Positions 7,891 through 18,532 of a stretch of 47,694 nucleotides of DNA are shown here, piece by piece. This DNA comes from Actinomycetaceae bacterium. GTDB lineage: Bacteria > Actinomycetota > Actinomycetes > Actinomycetales > Actinomycetaceae. A program made the translations under genes and the position numbers. Every line of letters begins with the position of its first letter. Positions within the stretch are counted from its first letter, which is position 1. The notes under the pieces are model-generated. The model was given only the letters and a program-made list of their open reading frames with translations, was not told the origin of the DNA and did not search any database. The DNA is taken from positions 76,459-124,152 of the forward strand of contig JAUMUM010000006.1 in assembly GCA_030530685.1 (NCBI GenBank), written 5' to 3'.

Positions 7891-9147
7891 ATGCCACCGT
7901 TGACGATCGGACGCAGCGGCACATCGCCCTGGCGGCAGGTCGTGGCAAGCGCCTTGGCGGCCACGTGCATCGTCATTCTTCTCGTCCTGGCCTTTACCTG
8001 GCCTACCAAGACATCATCGGCGAAGAACCTGCCGATCGGAGTCGTCGGATCGGACGACGCCGTCTCCAATATGGAACGAACGCTCAACGAAAGGTCGCCA
8101 GGCACCTTCGACCTCGTTGCCGCATCCGACCGCGAAGAGGCCGAGCGCCAGATTCACCAGCGGCAAACCTACGGCGCCATCATCCTTTCCGATTCCACGC
8201 GGCCGGCCGCACCGGAGATCCTCACCGCGCCGGCCGCGAGTCCCGCCGTCAGCCAAATGCTCGACGCAATGGCCACGCAGTTGACTGCACAGATGGAGGA
8301 GAGGTCCCTTCAGGCCCAAAGGGCGCAGCTGGAGTCCGTGGCGTCGTCGGATTCCGAGCAGGCACAGGCGGCTCAGGCCCAGCTGCAGCTCATCGACGTC
8401 CAGATCGCTCAGGCACAGGCAACGCAGGTGACCGTGACGCCCGTCGTTCCCAATCTTTCGAGCGATTCGACCGGTAGCGGGCTCGCCGTCTCCGCTTTCC
8501 CCCTGGTTATCGGCGGAATGATCGGTGGTGTTCTGCTCGCGCTGTCGGTGCGCGGTTCCTCTCGCCGCGTGGTTGCGGCCCTCATCTATGCCAGCGTCTG
8601 CGCGCTGGCGCTCGGGCTGGTGCTGCACACGTGGTTCGGATTCGTAGGCGGTAACTTCGCGCTCGTCGTACTCGCCTTCGCCATGTCGATCCTGGCCACG
8701 ACATCCTTCGTCCTCGGCGCATTCGCGCTGCTGGGATACGGCGGCATCGCGCTCGGCGTCCTCGTGACGATGTTCATCGGCAACCCGATTTCCGGCGCGT
8801 CGGCTCCGTGGCAGTTCATCCCTGAGCCGTGGGGAGCCGTCGGCCAGTACATGGTCCCGGGAGCATCGACGAGCCTCATTCGCTCGATTAGCGCCTTCCC
8901 GCAGGCCTCGACGGCGCAGCAGTGGTGGACGCTCGCGGCGTGGATCGGCGTCGGCCTGCTCATGGGGGCGGTCGGACACGCGCGGAGCAGGAAAACCGAC
9001 GCCGGAAGCGACGATGGCACCGTCGCAGGCGATCCCACCAATGGCGGGTCGGCCTCCTCGGAACCGCCATCGAAGGCGGAGGCCCGTGGCATGGCGGAGT
9101 CGCAGAAGGACGACGGCAACGCGAAGGCCGAGGCACTCGCCGACTGA
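7891..9147 (+). CDS. YhgE/Pip-like ABC-2-type membrane protein
   Basis: 418 residues. One N-terminal transmembrane helix (about 17-35) is followed by a large extracytoplasmic region (about 36-195), including a Gln/Ala-rich segment predicted to be coiled coil (QAQRAQLESVASSDSEQAQAAQ). A C-terminal membrane domain of five or six helices follows (about 197-370, with QFIPEPWGAVGQYMVPGA), then a hydrophilic tail. This topology matches YhgE/Pip and DUF3533-type ABC-2 permease-like proteins, which have no ATPase of their own. AGGAGG lies 5 nt before the ATG. It is probably repressed by the divergent TetR. An export function is inferred; the substrate is unknown. Confidence 0.8.
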   Translation: MPPLTIGRSGTSPWRQVVASALAATCIVILLVLAFTWPTKTSSAKNLPIGVVGSDDAVSNMERTLNERSPGTFDLVAASDREEAERQIHQRQTYGAIILSDSTRPAAPEILTAPAASPAVSQMLDAMATQLTAQMEERSLQAQRAQLESVASSDSEQAQAAQAQLQLIDVQIAQAQATQVTVTPVVPNLSSDSTGSGLAVSAFPLVIGGMIGGVLLALSVRGSSRRVVAALIYASVCALALGLVLHTWFGFVGGNFALVVLAFAMSILATTSFVLGAFALLGYGGIALGVLVTMFIGNPISGASAPWQFIPEPWGAVGQYMVPGASTSLIRSISAFPQASTAQQWWTLAAWIGVGLLMGAVGHARSRKTDAGSDDGTVAGDPTNGGSASSEPPSKAEARGMAESQKDDGNAKAEALAD

Positions 9148-9277
9148 CAGGAGACGCGCGGGTGAACGCGGTGGTCACGGGACGGCCCACATCTGGCTGT
9201 CGCGAGAAAGGCCCTCACGGGTCGGGCCGACGCTAGATCGGCCCTCGCCGGGCTCAGCGGCTGGGCACCGCCCGGGC

Positions 9278-9317
9278 AAAAAGAAACGAGGGGACGGCCG
9301 TGGCAGCCGTCCCCTCG
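9278..9317 (-). terminator. Intrinsic terminator of the ilvBNC operon
   Basis: Perfect 11-bp stem cgaggggacgg / ccgtcccctcg with a 9-nt loop. On the minus strand it is followed by a T-rich tract (complement of caaaaagaaa). It lies 50 nt past the ilvC stop. A second perfect 9-bp stem (gtcaggcag / ctgcctgac, 9328-9349) lies between it and the gene. Confidence 0.85.
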
Positions 9318-9368
9318 CCTACGGTTGGTCAGGCAGTCACCTGCCTGACTGCCACCTACCCGCGGTAA

Positions 9369-11022
<1,654 letters not shown>

Positions 11023-11032
11023 TGTTCTCCTT

Positions 11033-12862
11033 TCAGGCCGCGGTGGGATCGGTCGTCGGACGGAAGGAACGGGCGTAGATGATGTCGTCGTTGGAAAGCC
11101 CGGCCGGCACCATGGGCCACACCTCGGAGTCGGGCGAGGTGACGAATTCGAGGACGACGGGGCGGTCGTCGATCTCCATCGCCTGCTTGAAGGCCCGGTC
11201 GATGTCGTCGCCCTCCTCGACACGCCAGGCGGCGCAGCCGTAAGCCTCGGCGAGCTTGACGAAGTCGGGGATGCGCCTCGTGCCGTGGCCCGTGTTCAGG
11301 TCCGTATTCGAGTACCTCTGCCCGTAGAAGAGGGACTGCCACTGCCGCACCATTCCCAGCGAGGAGTTATTGATGAGGCAGATCTTGATATTGATGCCCT
11401 CGAGCGCGCACGTGGCCAGTTCCTGGTTGGTCATCTGGAAGGAGCCATCGCCGTCGATGAGCCAGACTGTCTTGTCGGGCTGACCCACCTTGGCGCCCAT
11501 CGCCGCGGGAATGCCAAAGCCCATGGTTCCCGCACCGCCGGAGCTGAGCCACTGCCGCGGGTGCTCGAAGCGCAGGAACTGAGTGGCCCACATCTGGTGC
11601 TGGCCGACGCCCGTGACATAGATGGCGTCGTCCGGCCCGACGACGTCCGCCAGCCTGGAGATGATGTGCTGGGGCTCGAGTAGCCCGTCGTCGATCTCCT
11701 CCCAGCCCGCCGGGAACTTCTCGCGCAACTCGGTCAGTTCCTCCCACCACTGGCCGATGTCGGGCTGCCCGTACTGTTCCTGGGCCTCGCGCAGTGCCTT
11801 GACGAGGTCGACCGTCGCGGCCTTGAGGTCGCCGACGATCGGCACTTCGGCATGCCGATTCTTGGAGATTTCGGCCGGGTCGATGTCGACGTGGACGACC
11901 TTGGCATCGGGGGCAAAGTCGGAGACCTTGCCGGTGACGCGATCGTCGAAGCGCGCGCCGAGCGCCACGATGAGGTCGGACTTTTGCAGGGCCGCCACTG
12001 CAGGAACGGTTCCGTGCATTCCCGGCATGCCCAGGTTGCTGGGATGGGAATCGGGGATGGAGCCGCGGGCCGTCAGGGTCGTGACGACGGGAGCCTTCGA
12101 AAGATCGGCCAGTTCGACGAGGTCGGCGCTGGCCCCGGAGCGCATAGCGCCGCCGCCAATGTACAGGACCGGGCGCGAGGACGTCGCGATCAGGCGTGCT
12201 GCCTCGCGAACCTGCCGGGCGTTCGGCTTGGTCACCGGGTGGTAGCCGGGAAGGTCGAGCGGCGGGGGCCACACGAAGTCGGCCTCCTCGACCTGCGCCG
12301 ACTTCGTGATGTCGACGAGCACGGGCCCCGGCCGGCCCGTCGAGGCGATGTAGTAGGCCTCGGCGATGCGCGCGGGGATTTCCTCGGCGCTCGTGACGAG
12401 GAACGAGTGCTTGGTCACGGGCATGGTGATGCCGACGATGTCGGCTTCCTGGAAGGCATCCGTGCCGATGGCGGCCGCCCCGACCTGCCCGGTGATCGCC
12501 ACGAGCGGCACCGAGTCCATGTGGGCGTCCAGGAGCGCCGTGACGAGGTTGGTGGCGCCCGGACCCGACGTCGCCATGCACACTCCGACCTTGCCGGTGG
12601 CCAGCGCGTAGCCTTCCGCGGCGTGTCCGCCGCCCTGCTCGTGCCGGATGAGGATGTGGCGGAGCTTGTCGGACTGATGGATGGGGTCGTAGGTCGGAAG
12701 GATCGAGCCTCCGGGCATGCCGAAGACAACTTCGACACCGAGCTCCTCAAGCGTGCGTACGACCGAACGCGCACCCGTCGACTTCTCCCGGATCATTCGG
12801 GTAGCGGGAGCCTTGTCGGCCTGGCTCGCAGCCAGCTCGGCTGGCGTTTGCCGCGTTGCCAT
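11033..12862 (-). CDS. ilvB: Acetolactate synthase large (catalytic) subunit
   Basis: 609 residues from the ATG of [12 protein letters not shown] ThDP-dependent enzyme making acetolactate and acetohydroxybutyrate, the first common step of branched-chain amino acid synthesis. Visible: the N-terminal pyrimidine-binding domain with the catalytic Glu in [15 protein letters not shown], the central FAD/dehydrogenase-fold domain ([16 protein letters not shown]), and the C-terminal ThDP/Mg domain motif ([31 protein letters not shown]). Preceded by a leader peptide and attenuator, so expression is probably set by charged branched-chain tRNAs. Confidence 0.97.
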   Translation of the reverse strand: MATRQTPAELAASQADKAPATRMIREKSTGARSVVRTLEELGVEVVFGMPGGSILPTYDPIHQSDKLRHILIRHEQGGGHAAEGYALATGKVGVCMATSGPGATNLVTALLDAHMDSVPLVAITGQVGAAAIGTDAFQEADIVGITMPVTKHSFLVTSAEEIPARIAEAYYIASTGRPGPVLVDITKSAQVEEADFVWPPPLDLPGYHPVTKPNARQVREAARLIATSSRPVLYIGGGAMRSGASADLVELADLSKAPVVTTLTARGSIPDSHPSNLGMPGMHGTVPAVAALQKSDLIVALGARFDDRVTGKVSDFAPDAKVVHVDIDPAEISKNRHAEVPIVGDLKAATVDLVKALREAQEQYGQPDIGQWWEELTELREKFPAGWEEIDDGLLEPQHIISRLADVVGPDDAIYVTGVGQHQMWATQFLRFEHPRQWLSSGGAGTMGFGIPAAMGAKVGQPDKTVWLIDGDGSFQMTNQELATCALEGINIKICLINNSSLGMVRQWQSLFYGQRYSNTDLNTGHGTRRIPDFVKLAEAYGCAAWRVEEGDDIDRAFKQAMEIDDRPVVLEFVTSPDSEVWPMVPAGLSNDDIIYARSFRPTTDPTAA

Positions 12863-12931
12863 GTTTCCTCCTTCAGGATGTCGGTGCGAAGACCGCGTAG
12901 GCGGATGATCCACCTGCTCGGCATGGGCATG

Positions 12932-12955
12932 AAAAAACCCCTCGTCAACGAGGGG
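12932..12955 (-). terminator. ilvB transcription attenuator
   Basis: Read on the minus strand: a 7-bp perfect stem cccctcg / cgagggg with a 4-nt loop, followed directly by six T. It lies 14 nt past the leader peptide stop and 69 nt before ilvB, the standard position for a ribosome-mediated attenuator. Confidence 0.85.
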
Positions 12956-12969
12956 CGCGCAACACGTAA

Positions 12970-13017
12970 TCAGCGTGCGGGTGCAGCGCGCCAACTACGT
13001 ACGAGGAGTGTGATCAT
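12970..13017 (-). CDS. ilvB leader peptide (attenuation)
   Basis: 15 codons encoding [15 protein letters not shown]. The Ile, Leu, Leu, Val run at codons 2-6 is what a branched-chain amino acid leader needs: ribosome stalling when Ile/Leu/Val-tRNAs are uncharged would favour an antiterminator over the hairpin at 12932-12955. It has the size and general look of the leader described for C. glutamicum ilvBNC. No Shine-Dalgarno is apparent. A -10 element (TAGGGT, 13025-13030) ends 7 nt before the ATG, so the leader is probably leaderless. Confidence 0.8.
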   Translation of the reverse strand: MITLLVRSWRAAPAR

Positions 13018-13024
13018 GAGAAGA

Positions 13025-13030
13025 ACCCTA
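13025..13030 (-). promoter_or_regulatory. -10 element of the ilvB leader
   Basis: TAGGGT on the minus strand, 7 nt before the leader ATG. It fits the TAnnnT -10 of actinobacterial leaderless promoters. No clear -35 is visible at 17 bp. Confidence 0.45.
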
Positions 13031-13344
13031 TCGCGCGTCCGCCCCAAACCCAAACCACCGCCCGGGATTCTCACATCGTGGATTATGTTCTTATATTGCG
13101 GGCCGGCGCGTGGCGGACACCGACCCACACCGTCGCGAGGGTTCGTATCGTCACGAAGATTCGTCGAGTGCGTGTGCGAACGCACGGGATTCGGCGCGCC
13201 GCCGGTCTTCGGGACTCGGCGCTCCCCTCGCCCTCGGACTGCGAGGGACGCAAGCCCACCGGAACCCGCGAGCGTCCGGCGCAGCTGGCCACGCATGGCC
13301 GGCCACGCCAGCGCCCGCCAGCCACGCGGTACCAGAGAAGCCGG

Positions 13345-14946
13345 CTACAGGCTTCCGAGGACGTGGGCGAGGAGGATCTTGACGATCATCGCCACCGGAT
13401 AGACGAGCGCGTACCCCAGGGCAACGCGCGGGTCGGCCTCGGTGCGCCCGTTTGCGAAGGCGAGGACGGCAGGCTGCGTCTGCACGCCGCCAAGGAGCCC
13501 GGAGAGCTTCGTGCCACCCATCTTGAATACCCTGCGCATGGTCCAGTAGATCCCGACGGCAACAATGCTCGTGATCATCGCTCCGACAATGAGGATCTTC
13601 CACCAGTCGCCACCCGAGAACGCCTCGAGGATCTCGCTTCCGGCCGTCGTACCCGCGCGTGCGAGGAACATGAGCAGCCCCAGCTCGGCCAGTACGGCGT
13701 TGACGCTATTGGGAAGAGACGTGACCAGCGGACCAATGCGGCCTGCCTTGCCCATGATCAGGCCGACAATGAGGATGCCGGCCGTGTAACCCAGCGAGAA
13801 CTCTCCCCCACCCGGCAGCGGGAAGGGGATCTCACCGATGACGTATCCGAGCGCCAGACCCAGGCCGAGTGCGATCGGATTGATGTAGGTCAGGCCCTTG
13901 GCGGAGTCGCCCAGCCACTTGGAGATCTCCTTGAGTTTCATGGTCGGGCCGACGACTCGCACGCGGTCGCCCATCTCCACCATGAGTTCGGGAATGGCGA
14001 GCATGTCATTGTCGCCCCTGCGCACGCGGGAGATCTTGGCGTGCCAGCGCTCGTCGAGGATCTCGTCGAGCTCTTCGACCGTCTTGCCGGCAAGATCCGG
14101 ATCGGAGACCGTGATGCGCCGGAAATCGAGATACCGCCTATCCGAACGCAGCGAATGGCTCGAGCGATGCCCGAGGTGGTCGAGGGCATCGTTGACGTTT
14201 TCGATGGTGCCGACAATCGTGACGAGATCGTCCTTCTCCAGGACGTCGGTGTCCTTGGGGATCCAGATGGGCCCGGTCTCGCCGCGGCGCAGGCGCGAGA
14301 TTTCGATTGGGCCGCCGAGCTCGGTTTCGACCTGGGCTACCGTCGGATTGTCGTCGCGTTCGACCCGCACGTTGAAGTGCGTGACGGGCTCGGGCTTGTC
14401 CGTGTCCGACGAGGCACGGCGCAGGGCGAACTGGGCGGCGATGATCATCCCGATGACGCCGAACAGGTAGGCCACCGCGTAGCCGACCGTCGCCAGCGAC
14501 GCATTGCCCGAAGCCTCGCTGGCCGCGGTGAGCGCCGGCGTATTGGTGATGCCACCCGCGAAGGTTCCAGCAATGAGCGCCGAGTCCCATCCGAAGACGA
14601 GCCTGCCGAGAGCGAAGGCCGCACCGGCAGCAACGCAGAGGATGACGACCATCGACAGGATGGGGCCCGTCGCCTGTTTGAGCGATCGGAAGAAGCTGTT
14701 GCCGGAGTTGTTGCCGATGGCGAAGGCGAAAAGTGCCAGGCCGACGATGCCGATATGGTCCGGTATGGTCATGTCAACGCCGAGGTGGTCCCCGAGCGCC
14801 GAAACCGCTATCGCAAGGAAGAGCACCGCGGCCGCTCCGAGACTGACGCCCTTGATCTTGATGTGTCCGAGCATCATGCCCACACCGATGAGCAGGAATG
14901 TGAAGAGGACGGGTAGCTCGTGCAAATACTCCATGACCCCTGTCAT
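13345..14946 (-). CDS. AspT/YidE-type membrane transporter with two TrkA-C domains
   Basis: 533 residues. An N-terminal membrane half (five or six helices, about 10-175, with FAIGNNSGNSFF and GTFAGGITNTPALTAASEASG), two soluble TrkA-C/RCK-C regulatory domains (about 190-355), then a second membrane half (about 360-533, with LAELGLLMFLARAGTTAG and LSGLLGGVQTQPAVLAFA). The repeated G-x-N-T-P / G-x-x-T-Q-P motifs are typical of the aspartate:alanine antiporter (AAE) family. A perfect AGGAGGT lies 4 nt before the ATG. It sits between ilvD and ilvBNC on the same strand; an export role for branched-chain acids or keto acids is only a positional guess. Confidence 0.88.
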   Translation of the reverse strand: MTGVMEYLHELPVLFTFLLIGVGMMLGHIKIKGVSLGAAAVLFLAIAVSALGDHLGVDMTIPDHIGIVGLALFAFAIGNNSGNSFFRSLKQATGPILSMVVILCVAAGAAFALGRLVFGWDSALIAGTFAGGITNTPALTAASEASGNASLATVGYAVAYLFGVIGMIIAAQFALRRASSDTDKPEPVTHFNVRVERDDNPTVAQVETELGGPIEISRLRRGETGPIWIPKDTDVLEKDDLVTIVGTIENVNDALDHLGHRSSHSLRSDRRYLDFRRITVSDPDLAGKTVEELDEILDERWHAKISRVRRGDNDMLAIPELMVEMGDRVRVVGPTMKLKEISKWLGDSAKGLTYINPIALGLGLALGYVIGEIPFPLPGGGEFSLGYTAGILIVGLIMGKAGRIGPLVTSLPNSVNAVLAELGLLMFLARAGTTAGSEILEAFSGGDWWKILIVGAMITSIVAVGIYWTMRRVFKMGGTKLSGLLGGVQTQPAVLAFANGRTEADPRVALGYALVYPVAMIVKILLAHVLGSL

Positions 14947-15294
14947 GGGGACCTCCTATTATTTCGACCACGGACAAGTATGGTCTAATTCGCCTTTCGA
15001 TCGGTGGGGCTGGAGTCCCACGATTCCAGCCCGCGAACCGGCTTGCCATGCGGGCTGCCAGCGCTCTCGCAACCACCGATAGCGCGCTCGCCTGCGGGCG
15101 GCCAGGGGCTCGTCATTGCCGAGGCCGCGCTCGTCACCGCACGGAGCGAGCAAAGCGTCACCGACGCGGACAGGTGCCGGTGACGAGCCGGCCCGCCTGC
15201 CGGCAGGAGCGGCCAGGTGCTAGCGCAGACCGCACCGAGCGCCAGCGCAGCCAAGGCGCCGCCACACCTGCCGGCGCCGACCGGCCCACGGAAA
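14947..15294. other. Intergenic region upstream of transporter
   Basis: About 350 bases of GC-rich DNA between the ilvD stop and the transporter start. It probably contains the transporter promoter close to its 3' (left) end, where the sequence becomes AT-richer (about 14950-15000). No gene or RNA seen. Confidence 0.4.
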
Positions 15295-17130
15295 TTAGTC
15301 GTCGAGGACCCTCACCGCGCCCTTGTCGGCCGAGGCCGCCATTGAGGCATACGCCCTCAGGGCCTTGGAGACCTTCCGGTCGCGCGTGACTGGCTTCCAC
15401 GGCAGCGGGCCCTTTTCGGCACGCCGCCGCTCAAGCTCGGCGTCGTCGACATCCAGGCGAAGCGTGCGCGAAGGAATGTCGATGACGATCCAGTCCCCCT
15501 CGCGCACGAGGCCGATGGCGCCGCCCGAGGCCGCCTCCGGCGAGACATGCCCGATGGAAAGGCCGGACGTGCCACCGGAAAATCGTCCGTCGGTGATAAG
15601 GCCGCACACCTTGCCCAGGCCGCGTCCCTTGAGGAAGGTCGTCGGGTAGAGCATCTCCTGCATGCCCGGGCCGCCGCGCGGGCCCTCGTACTGGATGAGG
15701 ACGATGTCGCCGGGTTTGACCTGCTTGGAGAGAATGAGCTCGACGGCCGCTTCCTGCGATTCGACGACGCGGGCCGGGCCTTCGAAGTGGAAAAGCGACT
15801 CGTCGACGCCCGCGGTCTTGACCACGGCCCCGTCTTCGGCGATGTTGCCGAAGAGGATGGCCAGGCCTCCGTCGACCGTGTAGGCGTGGTCGACGGCGCG
15901 AATGCAACCCTCGCGCGAATCGTAGTCGAGGCTCTCCCAGACGGAGTCCTGCGAAAACGGCCGAGTCGTGCGCACGCGCCCGGGTGCAGCTTTGAAGCGT
16001 TCGACGGCCGCCTCGCTGGGGGCGACGCCGCGGATGTCCCACTCCTCGAGCCATGACTTCAGGTCGGAGGAATGGACGGAGTGGACCGTGTCGCGCAGGA
16101 TGCCGGCCCGGAAGAGCTCGCCCAGCAGGGCGGGTATGCCGCCGGCACGGTGGAAGTCTTCGATGTGGAACTGCGTCGAGTTCGGCGCGATCTTGGCCAG
16201 GCATGGGACATGACGCGAAAGCTCGTCGATGTCCTTCATGGTGAAGTCGACCTCGGCCTCCTGCGCCGCCGCCAGCGTGTGGAGAATCGTGTTGGTCGAG
16301 CCGCCCATGGCAATGTCCATGGCCATGGCGTTGAGGAAGGCGTCGCGCGTGACGATCGAGCGCGGCAGGACGGAGTCGTCATCCTCGCGGTAGTAGCGAT
16401 TGGCCAGCTCGACGATCCGGCGCCCCGCCTCGACGAAGAGGTCCTTGCGGCGCGCGGCCGTGGCCAGGGTCGAGCCATTGCCCGGCAGGGACAGGCCGAG
16501 GGCCTCGGTCAGGCAGTTCATGGAGTTGGCTGTGAACATGCCCGAGCACGAGCCGCACGTCGGGCAGGCGCTGGCCTCGACGAGCCCAAGCTGGTCGTCC
16601 GTGACGGAATCGTCGGCCGACAGCGCAATGGCGTCGATGAGATCCGTGCGGTGATCGATGACACCCTCGACCGTGGCCCCCGATTCCATCGGGCCGCCCG
16701 AGACGAAGATCGTCGGCACGTTCAGGCGCAGCGCAGCCATGAGCATGCCGGGCGTGATCTTGTCGCAATTGGAAATGCACACGAGGGCGTCCGCCGTGTG
16801 AGCATTGACCATGTACTCGACGGCGTCGGCGATGATCTCGCGCGACGGCAGCGAATACAGCATGCCCGAATGACCCATGGCAATGCCGTCGTCCACCGCT
16901 ATGGTGTTGAATTCCCGCCCGATGCCGCCGGCCTCGGCAATCGCCTGACAGACGAGCGAGCCCATGTCCTTGAGGTGAACGTGGCCGGGGACGAAGCCCG
17001 TGTAGGAATTGGCCACCGCGATGATCGGTTTGCCAAAGTCCTGGGATGTCATTCCCGTTGCACGCCACAGGGCGCGGGCGCCGGCCATATTGCGGCCGGT
17101 GGTAGATGTTGCTGATCGCAGTTGCGGCAT
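15295..17130 (-). CDS. ilvD: Dihydroxy-acid dehydratase
   Basis: 611 residues from the ATG ([26 protein letters not shown]), chosen over an in-frame start 54 nt upstream because AGGAGG lies directly before it. It dehydrates dihydroxyvalerate/dihydroxymethylvalerate to the keto acids of Val/Ile. Iron-sulfur ligand cysteines lie in [13 protein letters not shown] and [20 protein letters not shown]; substrate and Mg motifs in [13 protein letters not shown] and [19 protein letters not shown]. Length is normal. Separated from ilvBNC by the AspT-type transporter. Confidence 0.97.
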   Translation of the reverse strand: MPQLRSATSTTGRNMAGARALWRATGMTSQDFGKPIIAVANSYTGFVPGHVHLKDMGSLVCQAIAEAGGIGREFNTIAVDDGIAMGHSGMLYSLPSREIIADAVEYMVNAHTADALVCISNCDKITPGMLMAALRLNVPTIFVSGGPMESGATVEGVIDHRTDLIDAIALSADDSVTDDQLGLVEASACPTCGSCSGMFTANSMNCLTEALGLSLPGNGSTLATAARRKDLFVEAGRRIVELANRYYREDDDSVLPRSIVTRDAFLNAMAMDIAMGGSTNTILHTLAAAQEAEVDFTMKDIDELSRHVPCLAKIAPNSTQFHIEDFHRAGGIPALLGELFRAGILRDTVHSVHSSDLKSWLEEWDIRGVAPSEAAVERFKAAPGRVRTTRPFSQDSVWESLDYDSREGCIRAVDHAYTVDGGLAILFGNIAEDGAVVKTAGVDESLFHFEGPARVVESQEAAVELILSKQVKPGDIVLIQYEGPRGGPGMQEMLYPTTFLKGRGLGKVCGLITDGRFSGGTSGLSIGHVSPEAASGGAIGLVREGDWIVIDIPSRTLRLDVDDAELERRRAEKGPLPWKPVTRDRKVSKALRAYASMAASADKGAVRVLDD

Positions 17131-17139
17131 GGGAAACCT

Positions 17140-17170
17140 CCTAGGGAGCAAGCATACGTCGCCCCCTAGG
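17140..17170. repeat. Inverted repeat between efeB and ilvD
   Basis: CCTAGGG (17140-17146) and CCCTAGG (17164-17170), a perfect 7-bp inverted repeat with a 17-nt spacer, fills the short efeB-ilvD gap just upstream of the ilvD ribosome binding site. It may be a terminator for the efe operon or a control site for ilvD. Confidence 0.4.
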
Positions 17171-17188
17171 AAGTCCCCAATCATCTAT

Positions 17189-18532
17189 TCACTTGGTGAA
17201 CAACGCCTGCCCCACGTACTCATCGCCGTCGCCGATTCCCGGCGGGATCAGGAATAGCGCCGAGCCCGTTGTCTGCAGGTACTCGGTCAACAGGTCACGC
17301 GACATTTTCCGGAGGATGGGAATGAAGTTCTTTTCGGGATCGCGGATGAATGCGATGAAGAACAGGCCTCCCTCCAAGCGGCCGAGATAGTCGTTGCCCT
17401 CCATGTAGTTGTAGCCGCGCCGCAGCATGCGATTGCCCGAATTGTGGTCGGGATGCATGAGCGCCATGTGCGAACGCGCGTCGATGAGGGGTTCGCCACC
17501 CTCATTCTTGCCGAAATCGGGAGTGGTGAACTCCGTCCCGCCGGAAAGCGGCGCGCCCTCGACCTTGTCACGGCCGATGATGTTCTCCTGTTCGGAGAGG
17601 ACGAGCTCGTCCCACACCTCCATCATCATCTTGATCTTGCGGCAGGCCATGTACGTGCCGCCCGCGAAGAGGTCGCCGCCGGGATCGTCGGGACCAATCC
17701 ACAGGTGTTCGTCGAGCACGTCGGTTTCCTCGGACTTGACATTGGCGGTGCCGTCCTTGAAACCGAAGAGGTTCCTCGGCGTCTTTTGGTCCTTCGACGT
17801 CGACGACGTCCTGCCGTAGCCGAGCTGGCTCCACTTGAGGGTGGCTCGCCCGAAGGCGATGCGCGTCAGGTCGTGTATGGCGTGTAGCGCGACCATGGGA
17901 TCCTCCGCGCACGCCTGGATGACAATGTCGCCGCCGCAGCGCTGCTCGTCCAGGTTTTCCGCCGACATGCGCGGAATCTCAGCGAGCAGCGGCTCCGGCT
18001 TCCTGTCCGCGATGCCGAAGCGGTCGGTGCCGTCGGCCGTCTCGAAGAGCGTGGCGCCGAAGCCGAAGGTGATGCTCAGGCCCGCCGGCCCGAGATCCAT
18101 GGTCTCGCCAGTATCGTCAGGCGGAACCTCTTTGAAGGCCTTCATCTCATTGACAAGCTCACCGGCCATCATGCGCTCGGCCGCGAGCGTCCACTCCTTG
18201 AGCAGCTCGATGAGGTCCTCGCGATCCGTCGTCACCACGTCGTAGGCGGCAAGATGCATTTGCTGCTGCTGCGGCGTCGTGATGCCGGACTGGTTCTTGC
18301 CACGGAACGGGTACTGGAGCCTGAGCACGTCCGCGTCCTGCGTGCCGCGCTCGCGTCCGCTGCTTTCGCCCGCCCTGTAGCCGCCCAGAGTCCCGAGGCC
18401 CAGAGCCGCGAGCCCGCCGCCCATGAGCACGGCGCGCCTGCTAACGCCGCGGCGTGTGGCCTCGGATGCATCGGCTTGCCTGCTGTCCTCGACGGCGGCG
18501 CTGTCTTGGACGGCGGACTCCTCGCGGCTCAC
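17189..18532 (-). CDS. efeB: Deferrochelatase/DyP-type peroxidase EfeB
   Basis: 447 residues with a GTG start overlapping the efeO stop (GTGA). The N terminus carries a twin-arginine signal (RRGVSRRAVLMGGGLAALGLG), so it is exported folded with haem. The DyP-family signature GFKDGTANV supplies the distal Asp, and a C-terminal RRGYNY ... GLFFIAFIRDP block completes the fold. In EfeUOB systems EfeB oxidises ferrous iron or removes iron from haem and passes it to EfeO/EfeU. Last gene of the operon. Confidence 0.95.
   Translation of the reverse strand: MSREESAVQDSAAVEDSRQADASEATRRGVSRRAVLMGGGLAALGLGTLGGYRAGESSGRERGTQDADVLRLQYPFRGKNQSGITTPQQQQMHLAAYDVVTTDREDLIELLKEWTLAAERMMAGELVNEMKAFKEVPPDDTGETMDLGPAGLSITFGFGATLFETADGTDRFGIADRKPEPLLAEIPRMSAENLDEQRCGGDIVIQACAEDPMVALHAIHDLTRIAFGRATLKWSQLGYGRTSSTSKDQKTPRNLFGFKDGTANVKSEETDVLDEHLWIGPDDPGGDLFAGGTYMACRKIKMMMEVWDELVLSEQENIIGRDKVEGAPLSGGTEFTTPDFGKNEGGEPLIDARSHMALMHPDHNSGNRMLRRGYNYMEGNDYLGRLEGGLFFIAFIRDPEKNFIPILRKMSRDLLTEYLQTTGSALFLIPPGIGDGDEYVGQALFTK

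Noticed and set aside
13078-14916. 612-residue plus-strand frame opposite the AspT-type transporter
   Set aside because: Composition is Asp/Arg/Glu-biased antisense; the minus strand has transporter motifs and a perfect ribosome binding site.
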